Assembly (NCBI GenBank): GCA_036784855.1
Contig: JAZDSV010000002.1
Span: forward strand, 680,001 to 744,000
Reading direction: 5' to 3'
DNA length: 64,000 bases
Source of the DNA: Aphelidium insulamus
Taxonomy: Eukaryota; Aphelidiomycota; Aphelidea; Aphelidiaceae
Each line of letters begins with the position of its first letter. Positions within the stretch are counted from its first letter, which is position 1. The notes under the pieces were generated by a model. That model was given only the letters and a program-made list of their open reading frames with translations, ran no database searches and had not been told where the DNA came from. Of the stretch, positions 44,367 through 56,139 are shown piece by piece. Both the position numbers and the translations under genes were made by a program.

Positions 44367-45351
44367 TTATCGATGTCGCGCATCTGGCGCAGACCGTGAC
44401 CGCAGTTCATACATGCGCCGTGGTGCTTCGGGAGAGTGTGACGTGGTGCCACCATGCTGTATATGGTGTGCCAGGTGGCGCACGTGGGCCGTCTTGGCAA
44501 TCTGCTGTGCGGCCTGTCCACTGTCTGCGCGACTGTTCTTGTCGGGCCGCTGTCTGTCACTGTCTTGTGTCTGTCTGTCTTGTGCGTGTCCGCCGCTGTC
44601 TTGTCTATGTAGTGTCTGTGTGTCTTGTCTGTCCCTGTCTTGAGCGCGTCCGCCTTGCCCAGAGGAGATGGTGTCACGCGGCACATTGCTGCTGCCGCCC
44701 AGCTTGGCATTGAGGGTGCCAGTAGTTGCTGTAGTTGTAGTGCCAACACTGCCGGCCATAGAAAGCCGCGCGGGCAACTCCACCAGATGCATCGGTTCGC
44801 CCAGCACCTGGCTCCGGATGCACTGGTCAAACGTGACGGGCACCGTGACATCGCGCGCCATCCACATGGCTGCCTCAAAGTCGGCGCGGCTCCGTGCCAA
44901 GTCCTGCTGCGCCATCTGCAGTTCGGTGCGCAGTCGCCGCACATCGGCATTCCGAAGACTGTCCCGCCACAGCCAGCTGAACAGCAGCGGCCAGAACAGC
45001 GCCATGCCGAGCAGCAATGGTGCGCCCACCAGACAGTGCAGCAAGCTCACCTGCACGGTGCGGTGAAGCAGCCAGTGCACCGTGCCCTGTGCCCACGCCA
45101 CCACCAGCGGCACACTACATGTATACATATGCATCGCTGTCAGTGTAGGCGGTGGCCAGTGTGAGTATCAGCAGTACACAGGCACAGACAGCACAGACAG
45201 TCCCCCGGAGACACTAGCACAGATACATAGAGGGGGACACCAGACAGACACCAGACACCAGACATCACACTGACCCGGCGTAGAGCAGGGCGGCCAGAGC
45301 GGTGCCCAGCGGTAGCGACCAGGCAAGAGCGCCGCGCAAAGCGTCCAACAT
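44367..45351 (-). CDS. Unknown multipass membrane protein with coiled coil and Asp/Arg/Gln tail
   Basis: Two exons (45351-45275, 45114-44367) give 274 residues if the ATG at 45351 is used. Hydrophobic segments are MLDALRGALAWSLPLGTALA and, after splicing, VPLVVAWAQGTVHWLLHRTV and LLGMALFWPLLFSWLW. A short coiled coil follows (DVRRLRTELQMAQQDLARSR). The C-terminus is hydrophilic and repetitive, rich in QDRQ/DRQDTQ-type sequence. No family was recognised. An alternative in-frame ATG lies at 45369. Both candidate starts overlap start codons of the divergent pseudouridine synthase. Confidence 0.7.
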
Positions 45352-47077
45352 GATTGCACGCGCCAACATGGCCACCAACAGTTTGTGCGCGACGGTGGCA
45401 GACACGGCGGCGGCGGCGGCGGCTGCTGTTGCTGCTTCGTCCACCGCGGCCAAATCCGTGCCGTCACACACTCTGAAGCGTGGTGCCGATGCTGCTGCTG
45501 GTGGTGGAGATCTTGCCGGCACCGAGGAAGCCGTGGCGGGAAAGCGCGTCAAGCTTGACTCGGCCGGCACAGACCTCTCTGGCGCCACAGACGCGGCCGA
45601 CACAGCCCGGCTGGTCAAGCGCAAGGTGGCCCTGCTGATGGGCTACTGCGGCACCGGCTACTCGGGCATGCAGATCAACCACGACACGCCCACCATCGAG
45701 CGGGAGCTGCACCGCGCGCTGGTCGGCGTGGGCGCCATCTCGGCCGCCAATGCCACCACGCTGCAAAAGGTGCAGTTCATGCGCTCCTGCCGCACTGACA
45801 AGGGCGTGCACGCCGCCCGACAGCTGGTCTCGCTGAAGATGCTGTTGCCGGCCACCGCGACCGCCGAGGCCGATACGGTGGCCCGGTTGAATGCCGCTCT
45901 CCCCGCGCAGATCCGCGTGTGGGCCGTGCAGCGCGTCGCGTCCGGCTTCCATGCCAAGAACTTTTGCAGCGGACGCGTCTACGAGTACCTGATGCCCACG
46001 TATGCGCTGCGTCTGGCCGCCGACGAGGAGCGCGCAGAGTTTACTCGTGTCCTGGACCGCCAACAGCTGGAGCAGCATCGCGCCGACCGCAATGCTGTCT
46101 ACTTGGCCGGCCGGGCTGCTGCTTCTGCTGCTGCTTCTGAGGCGGCTGCTGTGCCCAAGGATTCGGGTGTTGACATGGACAATGCTGCTGCTGACGACGA
46201 TGAAGTTGATGACGAGGTTATGGAGGCGGCAGAGGACGGTCACACTTCATACAAGCCAAGCGCTGAGCGCCTGACTGGCCTGCGGGCATACCGATGCGAT
46301 TCTGACACGCTGGAGCGGTTCAGACGGCTGCTTGGGACCTATGTCGGCACTCACAGCTTCCACAACTACACCAACGGGCGCACAGCCACCGACATGAGCT
46401 GCAATCGCAACATTACTCGCGTGGAGGTGTGCATTAGTTACATGTATATGTATGCATTAATGTATGTAATATATATAACTTACCTTGTACGCAGTGCTCG
46501 GACCCTTTCGTGCGCCTGGACACGGAATGGGTGTCCATCAAGGTTCGGGGCCAGTCATTCATGCTGCACCAGATACGCAAGATGATGGGCATGGCGCTGA
46601 TGGCAACTCGTCTACGCGTCCCTCCCGCCATCATTGAACGCTCGTTTGACCGCACAGTCCAGCTGAACGTGCCCAAAGCGCCCAGTCTTGGCCTGTGGCT
46701 GAATGAACCTTTGTTCTCCAGCTACAATCAAAAGTGCGAGCGGGAACTGTTGCGCAACAAGGGCTTTGCCGGGCAGAAAGTCTGTTGTTGTGTGTTATTA
46801 TATTATGTGAAATGTTATCTAATTGCCACAGATTGACTTTGCGTCCTACAATGCGGATATTGAAGCATTTACCGAGGAGTGGATACGGACTGGAATATAC
46901 AAACAGGAAGCTGGCAGCAGTGTGTACGTTGTGCTCGCAGATGTATATTAGACGCTGTGCAAAAGCTCACATCCCAGATTTGACTGCTGGCTAAACAGCT
47001 TGCGGCCATTCGCGTCCGAGTTTGCCTATCTGCAGCCCGACGGTGTTGTGCCCTCCGTGTTCTGCAACAACAACTAG
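45350..47077 (+). CDS. PUS1: tRNA pseudouridine synthase, TruA/PUS1 family
   Basis: Isomerises uridines in tRNA. The N-terminus is Ala-rich and disordered, from MIARANMATNS (a second in-frame ATG is at 45368). The domain begins VALLMGYCGTGYSGMQINHD. The catalytic Asp lies in SCRTDKGVHAARQ. Further motifs are FHAKNFCSGRVYEYLMPTYA, GTHSFHNYTNGR and FMLHQIRKMMGMALMATRL. An acidic, Ala-rich insertion sits between the catalytic and C-terminal halves. Exons join with ITRVE to CSDPFVRLD, GQK to IDFASYNAD and GSSV to FDCWLNSLRPF. PUS1 versus the related PUS2 cannot be separated here. Confidence 0.92.
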
Positions 47078-47609
47078 ATGCATACATACATCGATACGTA
47101 ATAGATATCTATTGGCATGCGCGCGCTCTGTGTTGGGGATCAATGTCCTGCTTGATTAGGATATCGCGCTGCCCTCGGCCCTGATCGAATTGCGAGGTTC
47201 TATTGCGGAATCATCAAATATCGCTGCCGGTGTTGTGTAGCGTGTAGTGGGCGTTGGTGCATAGCGCGCTGCGGCATCGCTTACATACATGGCCAACAAC
47301 GACAACTATGAACAAGAGGAGTTAGCCATATCGGCATATCAACTCTGTGTTTAATACTTGCATCATCATGCATGGGAAGCGCGGCGGTTGTGGGCACGGT
47401 TTGTGCACACATCACGAATGCCAACGCCAATGTATGCCAACCTGTCATTGAAGATGAAAGCGAGCTGAAGGAGAGCGCCCACGTGTCTCGCCATAAGCTG
47501 CGAGAAATATCGAAACTGTGATCTTGACAGGTGCGCAGAATAATATGGGAATATGAATTATATTCCCCGTAATACAGAGACTCTAGTGAGCATGTCAATT
47601 CGTCGACTA
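47078..47609. other. Intergenic region with a weak small-gene candidate
   Basis: No clear gene. On the plus strand an ATG near 47289 opens MANNDNYEQEELAISAYQLC before a possible GT donor, and an ATG near 47370 opens a 50-codon frame (MGSAAVVGTVCAHITN ...). They cannot be joined convincingly in one frame. Either or both may be noise, or part of a small spliced gene. Confidence 0.3.
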
Positions 47610-47944
47610 TCATGCATCGTTGGTGGCTCCCCCGGAGTTCTTTGGCGGAACATTTACTTTGACAACCTTGACCGGTCTAAACGGCTGCACAATGGCTTCT
47701 TCCGATGTAAATGGCCATCGTAGAAAGGAAAAGATATCGCGGGTTGGAGCAGCGGGTGGCGCAGGACGAGGTTCGTCCAAGATTACACTGTCGGCCGCCA
47801 GGAGCACTAAAAGCTCAGGCTGCAACGATCAGTACAATACTACTACTAGATACTCACATCATCCATCATTGGGCGAGCAGTGGTGCCAGACTGCATACGG
47901 AAGGCGCATGCCACGAAAATCAAAATTGTCGCGAGACGCGCCAT
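47610..47944 (-). CDS. Small secreted protein of unknown function
   Basis: Two exons joined over a 38-nt intron with a GTGAGT donor and a TACTGAT branch-like site give about 98 residues. The N-terminus MARLATILIFVACAFRMQSG is a signal peptide. The mature part reads ELLVLLAADSVILDEPRPAP, then a Pro-rich hinge, FSFLRWPF and a basic, Val-rich segment (FRPVKVVKVNVPPKNSGG). It has no cysteines after the signal and no membrane helix. The stop lies at 47610. No family was recognised. Confidence 0.6.
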
Positions 47945-48042
47945 CGTGAGAAAATGTTTTTTAAGGTCACAGCTGTCAGAGAAATCAGGCGAAAAAATTG
48001 CACGATAATAATGTTCTTGCACTTTACTTATATGAAGCGGAG

Positions 48043-49823
48043 CTACTTTTTCTTCCCCAGCACTTCGGTAAATAGGTACCGCTCTTTACGGTCACGTTCC
48101 GTGCTGGGTTCACGGAGCGCCTTCTTGGCAGGTTTCGGCGCGGGTGACGGGCTCCTGATAGGTGATGGATCGCGAACATGTAGCCCTCCCATGGCCTCCA
48201 GACGCTCCACGATCGGCGGATGCGAGTGATGGTACATGGAGTACAGCCAGTCTATGTGAGAGTAAGTAGAACTAACAATAATGGACAAGCAATCATACCC
48301 GGCCACATCATGCCGCAGTTCTTGACGGATATTTTCACCAGCGCATTCTTTAGCTCTTGTCCCATACCGAGCTTCTTGTCGGCAAACGCGTCACTAAAGC
48401 TCAGTAATGAAAATAATGATTATCCATTCACGCACGCTTGGAATTCGTGATACCGCGATATAACATTCATGAGAAAGGTTAAAGCACTCTCCACCGGCGA
48501 GTAGACCAGTGAAAACAGGAAAAAGGATACGATGGTCGGCATGTAGAGCGAGCCGCCAGACTGATGTGCCGTCTCAAAGCCAAATGAGTGGTACAGCGCC
48601 TCACTGGAGCGGAACCAAGAAAACACGGCAAACAAGGTGAGAAAGTGCAGCTGTGTGATCACCAGCATCCGCACCGAGTGTGAATAGTACCAGTGCCCTA
48701 TTTCGTGACCTGATACATAAACAATTAATAGCTACACAGCTTCACAACTTTAGTGCATACCTAGCACGGCCACAATCTCCTCCTCCTTGTCCACTTGCTG
48801 CAGCAGAGTATCAAAGAGGACGATGCGCTTGTTCTTGAAGAAGCCATAAAAGTATGCATTGCTGTGACTGCTTCTCTTGCTCCCGTCAATGACAAACAGC
48901 TTGGTGAGCGGGAACGAGACTTGAGTGGCCAGCGCCTCAATCTTTTCTTTCAGCGAGCCGTCTGGAAGCGGTTCCACCTGTGATCACATAGGTTAATAAG
49001 CGAGAATGAAATGTAGACGCGATAGTAAACACCTTGTTGAATAGCGGCTGAATGACGGTGGGATAGATGGTGATCATGACCAGCTGGAGGACAATCATGG
49101 CAAGCCAGGCGTAAAAGTAGAAGCTGTCGCCCGTGAAGCGCACCAGCGCCAGAAATGCAGCTATGATGGGCAAACCAATTACGGCACCGAGTGCATGACC
49201 TACAAGTTAGACATGATGTTTAAGGGAATGCCAGCAAGCACAACTTTTCAACAAGTCGGCAATGAAGAGCGAGATGGTCTGCTTGTTGAAGCCATAGCGC
49301 TGCTCAATGACAAATGTGGAGTAGGCGGAAAAAGGCAGCGACGTGGCCGAGTTGAACAGCGTTACCAGCACCACAAACAGCAGCGAGTGCAGGATCTGCA
49401 TGCGTGATGTAGCCCCGTATACAGCGTAGAATATCAAGTAAGTATGGCAACTAACTTGCCTCATTCTGCGCATAATCATCGCCAAAGGGAGCGGCCGACC
49501 AGCGCCAAAACAGCGCCAGACCATCGCCCACCAACCACAGCAAGTTGATGGCCTGCGAGATGACGGCAGTGAACAGACCAAACCGGGACTTGTCGGTGGA
49601 GTAGGCGCGTGTCTTGTCAAACTCTGCGGCGTCCATCAGCGGCACCAGCGACTCTGGCCGCTCCGTCACATCAACCAGGCGCCTGTACTGCCGAATGCTA
49701 TCCCCATTAGAGCCATGATGCTGCATACGTGTATACACACCTCAAGTACAGCTCAAAGGTAAACACCAGCGACGAGAAGGCGAGCACGGCGCTCTTGTAG
49801 TCGACTCCATCGTCGATGGCCAT
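48043..49823 (-). CDS. ZMPSTE24: CAAX prenyl protease 1 (STE24/ZMPSTE24)
   Basis: Multipass ER/nuclear-membrane zinc protease that trims prenylated CAAX proteins. It starts [20 protein letters not shown]. Motifs in order are [75 protein letters not shown], the zinc site [23 protein letters not shown] and [17 protein letters not shown]. The C-terminus adds a Ser/Pro/Lys-rich tail. The intron at 49459-49396 has a GCAAGT donor; a TAG follows six bases in, so it cannot be coding, and the GT alternative breaks frame. At least eight exons. Confidence 0.95.
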
Positions 49824-50459
49824 TTCCCTGTTTATGTATTGTTCCGTTCAAATTCCTGTTGTTAAAGCGCGTAACGTCTTTGCCTCGCTCATCAGTGCTG
49901 AACATCACTTATTGCGCATTTGCGTATCTTTGCACGGGTAGTTTTCAAGCAACGTTGGACTCCTGTCTCGGACACATGATACTGGGCCTAAAACCCCATC
50001 ACTCGATTTATCGTAATCTTGTACAAATGTCTCCGATATTGCCTTCTAATAAAGGCATATAGCGGAATACCATATGTAAGGCTTCTATTATGATAGCAAG
50101 TAAGAGCATTAAAAACATTAATCGCATCCACAGTGAACTATAAATGCCTAAATAAGCACTCCTACGCACTTCAATGCACTCTATTCATGTAAGCTAGTCA
50201 TTAAGAGTATGCTAAATACCTCTTTGCTCTTAAACGAGCCCAAACTACTATATAGAGTTTGGCATTACATTTATCGTTCAATGCGGAATTATAATGACTG
50301 CACAGTGTACATACTTGCTAGAAGAACCTGCTTGCATGTATTTATTACATAGAATACTAATATTATTTACATAGAAGGCTTAAAATCTATGTTGACAGTC
50401 ACAAGAGAGTGAAACACCCACAAGGAACTTGCATCACATAACGAACAACAGATCCACAG
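49824..50459. other. Divergent intergenic region, A+T-rich
   Basis: About 635 bp between the STE24 and MSH6 starts, which diverge. It is richer in A+T than the genes and has many small out-of-frame ORFs. No conserved element or RNA gene was recognised. Confidence 0.5.
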
Positions 50460-53400
50460 ATGACGGTGCCATTGACTCCGGGCGGTGCGGCGCCCGCCAA
50501 GAAGAAGCAGCCACAGCAGCCACAGCTCAAGCAAAAGTCTATCCATTCGTTCTTTGCGCCTCGCTCTCAGTCCAAGGCTGCGGTAGTGGCGCACCAGGAC
50601 GTGCTGGCCGAGTCATCTACACCGCTGAGCACCGTCAACGGCGCTGCCCCGTGCGCCGCTGACACTCCAATTGTCATTGATGCCGATGGATGTGCGGTTA
50701 GCAGCAGCAGCATGAAGCGCCAAGCTGGCATTGATAATGGCTCTGATGACGAGAACGCGGCATCGCTGTCCAACCAGCCGCGTTTGAACAAAGCCCGGCG
50801 CATTGTCTGTGACGATGATGATGATGATGATGATGATGCTGATACTAATGATGGAACGAGCAGACCCGTCGAGGGTAAGAAAATCTGCATACAGTTATTA
50901 CTATATTGAGACATGCCCGTAGCGATGCAAGTGGACGCGGTAGCGCCAAAAACTCCTGCAGTCAACAAAGTCGTGAACAAGTTTGCCACGCCGTCCAGCG
51001 CGCCGTCAGCGCTCGCTCGTCAGCGGCTAAGCATGTTTGCGCAGACGCCCGGTACTTTGTCCAAGCAGCCGGCGATGGTACGCAATTTATATCCACCATT
51101 TTTTTATGACATTGCCAGGCACCACCGCAAAGTTCGCCAATGCTCGGCACCACGCCGCTCTTGATCACTGGTGACGAGCGGCGTAAAGAGCGCAAGGCCA
51201 ACTTCAACGTCAAGAACGAGGCCAAGTACACGTTCCTGAATGATATCAAGGACGCGGACGGCCGTCGCCCAGACGATCCCGACTATGATCCACGGACGCT
51301 GTACATACCGCCGAGGTTCTGGAATGAGGCAACGCCCGTGGAGAAACAGTACTGGGCCATTAAGTGTAAGCACTTTGACTCGCTGGTGTTCTTCAAGAAG
51401 GGCAAGTTCTACGAGCTGTTTGAGCGCGATGCCGACATTGGACAGCGTGAATTCGACCTCAAATTGACTGATCGGGCACATATGCGCATGGTTGGCGTGC
51501 CCGAGGCGTCGTTCGAGTTCTGGGTGTCCAAGTTTATAGCACGCGGATACAAGGTTGCCAAAGTGGATCAGCTGGAAACGGCACTTGGTAAGGAGATGCG
51601 CGAGCGAGACGGTCCCAAAGTGCCCAAGAAGGACGACATCATTCGGCGTGAGCTGACTGCTGTACTCACTAGTGGCACCCTGGTGGACGGTGCCATGCTC
51701 ACCTCCGACATGAGCACCTATTGTCTGGCGCTCAAGGAATTAGTTAGTGGAGGTAAACTGACATTCGGTGTGGCCTTTGTGGACACGGCCACCGCCGAGT
51801 TTAACGTGTGCCAAATTGAGGACGAGGAAGATCGCGCTCAGCTTGAAACTTTGATTATGCAAGTTAAGCCGAAAGAAGTCATTTACGAAAAGGTTTGCTT
51901 ACGAGTGCGGAAGAAATATCTCGCTAACCTGCCAGGGCATGCTGTCGTCGCTCACCATGCGATTGCTAAAGAACTCTCTGTCGAATGCTAATGCCGTCAT
52001 GTGGAATGCAATTACGCCCGGCCGGGAGTTTTGGGATTATGATACCACTCTGTTTGAGCTGAAGGCTTCCAAGTACTTTTCCGAGGAGTGCGATGACGGC
52101 CAGGTGCCGACTCCGCTCCACTGTATTGCAAATAAGCCGTTGGCGGTTTCGTCGTTTGGTGCACTGGTATGGTATCTGAAAAGCTTGAAGCTGGACCAAC
52201 AGCTCTTGTCGTCATGCGAGATCAATTACTACGATCCGATTCGAAACGGGGAGACATTAATTATGGATGGCCAGACGCTAATCAACTTGGAGATATTTCA
52301 GAACACGCTTGACGGAGGGAATCGTGGCACTCTTCATCATTTGTTGAACCACTGTCTCACTCCTTTCGGTAAGAGATTGGTTCATAGGGAACGATGTGAA
52401 TTTAAATAATCCGCAGGCAAACGACTGTTCAAGAAATGGATGTGCCATCCCGCAAAGGATTTGGCAGTGATTAACAACAGACTTGACGCCGTTGAGGACT
52501 TGAATTCTTGTGCCGTGGCCAGTGGTGAGTCCATTGTTTATATAAGGTTTAACGCTCTGACTGACTGCTATCCAGATGCACTGAAAGCTGTTCTCTCCCG
52601 GCTTCCCGACTTTGAGCGCCTCAATAGTAGAATCCACTCTGGTTCATGTCGCCTCAAGGACTTTTTGGTTGTGCTGGCCGGATACGAAAAGCTTTGCAGT
52701 GCGCTCCGTGAATTCAGCGCGGCGACAGTATCATTCAAATCAAAGCGCTTGAAGCAGCTGTGCGGCAACTTGTTTCCACTTGACACTATCGAATCTACCG
52801 TTTTAACAATTAAGCAATCGTTCAATGTACAAACTGCCAACAGTACTGGAGAATTTATCGTGAACAAGGGCGTTGAGCAAGATTATGACGAGATTAATGA
52901 ACGCATCGCAAACGTCGAAAAACAATTTGCAGAGTACTTGGCTGAGCAGAAGCGAGAATGGGGCTGTGCCGAACTAAAGTATCGCGATCTTGGCAAGGAG
53001 ATTTATCAGCTAGAGTTTCCTGCAAAGTTGGCGCACAGATTGCCGGCCGAATGGCAGCGACGTTCCAGCACCAAGGCTGTGGTGCGCGTGCATTCACCGC
53101 ACCTGCAGTCTCTGGTTCGACAGTATCAGGAAGCAAAGGAGCTGCGACAGAAGCTGCTCGGTGTACTATTCACTCGAACGCTGGCCAAATTCGACGCGGC
53201 GCCCAATCGATGCTGGACCAGAGCTGTGATGTGCGTGGCAGAGCTGGACTGCTTGCTCAGTTTGGCTGCTGTCAGCGGGGACAGCGGTGTGCTTGGCGTC
53301 ACCAAATGCAGACCAGAATTTATCGCGGATTCAGAGCGCGCGGTGTTTGAAGTTGCTGATCTGCGACATCCTTGCATCATTACCTCGCCCGGGTCGTCGT

Positions 53401-54439
53401 TTATTCCGAATGATATCGGCAAGTGATAAAGCTTCCTTGTCAACTAACTAAATGTGTGTAGCGCTTGGGGGCGAGGCTGCGCCAATGATCCTTTTGACTG
53501 GCCCCAATATGGGCGGAAAGAGCACTCTTTTGCGCCAGGTGTGCACGTATAGTTCAACGCGCATATTGTCCTCTTAATGTACGCATAGACCTGCGTCGCT
53601 ATAATTATGGCACAGCTGGGGTGCTATGTGCCAGCGAGTCGTTGTCGGATGAGCCTATTCGATCGTATATTTACTCGAATCGGAGCCAATGACAACATCC
53701 TTGCTGGGCAGTCGACATTTATGGTCGAGCTGTCGGAAACCAGTAAAATATTGCAGCAAGCCACGACTCATTCGCTGGTCATTCTGGATGAGCTTGGGCG
53801 CGGCACGTCTACATTTGACGGCTATGCCATTGCGTACTCTGTGTTGGCTCATTTAGCTGAACGTGTCAAATGCGTCGGTCTCTTCTCCACCCACTACGGC
53901 CTACTTACCTCCGAGTTCTCTGCTCCCCTGTGTCCAACACCAAGTGTGCGATGTATGCACATGTCGTGCTGTCTCGACGATGATAACAAGAGCGTGACGT
54001 TTCTCTACAAGCTGGTATGTACGATTTGAGAGATGTACATTGCTCGGGATTTACAATTAACCATCACAGGTTGACGGTGTTTCTGCTGGAAGTTACGGCA
54101 CACATGTGGCTCGTCTGGCTGGTGTGCCGGAAGAAATCTTGGCAAACGCCGTGGCCAAGAGCGAAGAGATGGTGAAAGAAAAGGGCTGGATTGGATGTGT
54201 CGGCCTTCGTAGTGACGGAGTGGAAGGCGAATATACTGGCAAAGTGGTAAGCAGAAAAACTTGTCTGCTTATCTAACGCTTCGTTATAGCCAATGAGTTC
54301 ATCCTTGATGGTGCAACGCGACTTCAAGGCACTCTGTCAACTGATGTCTTCGCTGAAAGTGCAGAAGAATGAAGCCACCAAATCCGGGATGAATTTCTTT
54401 AGTTCTGCGCTCAAAACTGCGCGAGCTCGTTACCTGTAG
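50460..54439 (+). CDS. MSH6: DNA mismatch repair protein MSH6
   Basis: MutS-alpha subunit that recognises mismatches with MSH2. A PIP box for PCNA lies near the N-terminus (QKSIHSFF). An acidic linker leads to the mismatch-binding domain: [20 protein letters not shown] then [11 protein letters not shown], with the Phe of the F-x-E-type mismatch motif in KGKFYELFE. Later come the connector and lever domains, then the ATPase: Walker [35 protein letters not shown], Walker [14 protein letters not shown] and FSTHYGLL. About ten exons. The intron at 53419-53461 has a GCAAGT donor; a TGA follows, and no GT donor keeps frame. It converges on the UNC-93-like gene with 55 bp between stops. Confidence 0.97.
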
Positions 54440-54494
54440 TCACAAATTCCAGATGCAATGTACAACTTCATCATTTACTCTATACTCTATGCAT

Positions 54495-55994
54495 TTATGA
54501 CTCTGTGGCATCTTCGGCAGGCAAAGCATCGCTAACACTAGCTTTACGGTCAAGTATGGCGGCGCAGATGACACTAACTGCGTTCATCAGGACGTTGATA
54601 ACTACTATCACAAGCCAGCCGTATTTCTCAAACGACCCATCGGCTCCAGTGCCATATCCGTATACGCCGGGCAGTGCACCACTCAGCGCTGCATGCACCA
54701 CGAACCCCAAACAAAAGTATATCCGGTAGCTGGAAAATGCCCACACCAGCTCAGTGCCCTTATAGTGCGCCGATAGGGAATTGTTAACGATGGCAACCAT
54801 GAGAAAGTCCAGTGAGCCCAGCAGGAATCCAGCCGCCAGTAAGGCAGGAAATGTGGCCGAGTAAAAGTCCATTGGCACCACAATGGCGCAGACGAAGAGA
54901 GAGAATATCACGGCGCAGAGGATGCAGTTACAGACGAGAAGAGGCCACAGGCGCCGGCGACATCGGTCGTACACCGCGCCCCAAAGGAATGCCCCAATGA
55001 GACCGCCACTTCCGTAGAGGAGCCCGGCCCACGCCACATTCACATGACTACTGGACAAATTGTGTGCCTTTGTGGCGTACGTGACATAGGTGGGAAAGTT
55101 GCCGGCGGAGAAAGCCACGGTCACTCCCAGTGTGACAAAGTAGGGAGCGAGTAGCAGAATTCGGCGGCTCAAAGAGAAACGAACAACTTCGGCCAATTGC
55201 TCTCTGGCAGATTTTGCTGGAAGTATTGCCGAAACTATTGGGCTGTCCGGTGATGAGCCCTCCACGAGTGTTGCGACGTCGGCCGTTTTCCTCGTGCCGA
55301 GCAGCATGATGAACGCCAATGCACCCACGGCTAGATATGTCAAAGTACGTCCATACATAACCCTACATCACATTCACCTACCAGCCATGACGTAGAGCAT
55401 GTTGCGCAAATTGCCGCCAGTGTACAGGTAGGACAGTGCAATGGAACTGCCGGCCAGACCATTCAGATTGTATACGGCGAAAAATGTGCCAGTCGCCGTG
55501 CCCAGCGTGCTAGTTCCAGAATTTGTACGTACAATGGAATTTTCGTACTCGGCCACCAACTTGGTGACGTACACGCCCTGTGCAATCCACAGCAGACCGG
55601 CGCCCCATCCAACCAGCACCGCGCCGAACAATGCCAGAGGTTCGCTCTCTCCCGCGGCGCATACGATGAACGCGACGTAGCACAGCGATGCGACCGCCAT
55701 CAGAAACCTTTCTGCGGACCGCGGACCGACCAGACGTGCTGCCAGTGAGTTGAGACGCGATGCTGCCAGCGACGAGAAGCAAAAGTTGGCGTACGCCACC
55801 ATCAGTATGTAGAAGCCCACTTGGCTGGGAAAGAGCGTGGTGACGTAGCCTTGCACCACATTGTACGCGGTGAATATCAGAGCAAAGCACACGCCGAGAT
55901 ACACCAGACTGAATCGCAGCCGGACAGCGTGTCGCCGCTCGTCCGCCACATTGTCGTCGCCGTTGAGCAGCGGCCGCCAATCGTGTTCGTCCAT
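54495..55994 (-). CDS. UNC-93-like major facilitator protein (copy A)
   Basis: Twelve-helix-type membrane protein of the UNC-93/DUF895 MFS family. Starts MDEHDWRPLLNGDDN, then helices such as FSLVYLGVCFALIFTAYNVV and LVGWGAGLLWIAQGVYVTKL. The second exon continues AVGALAFIMLL, then SAGNFPTYVTYATKAH, VNVAWAGLLYGSGGLIGAFL and SSYRIYFCLGFVVHAALSGA. Two exons with a GT-AG intron after VMA. UNC-93 proteins regulate potassium channels or traffic receptors in animals; their role in microbes is unclear. A second copy lies at the right edge. Confidence 0.85.
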
Positions 55995-56139
55995 AATTGT
56001 AATATTTACGGTTCTTTAATGTGGCGCAGATTTCTTTTTCTTTCATGCACGTGCGTTATGTTATTATTTACAACACTAGAAACTGCCAGTACTGCCAGTA
56101 AATACATAAATACGTTAACTGTTATCTATTTCGTGGGCA

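Noticed and set aside
45464-46243. 259-codon minus-strand frame across the pseudouridine synthase
   Set aside because: Antisense to a well-conserved TruA-type catalytic domain; high GC content removes stops on the other strand.
47281-47613. 110-codon minus-strand frame
   Set aside because: It begins in the end of the small secreted gene in another frame, has no signal or motif and has a random composition.
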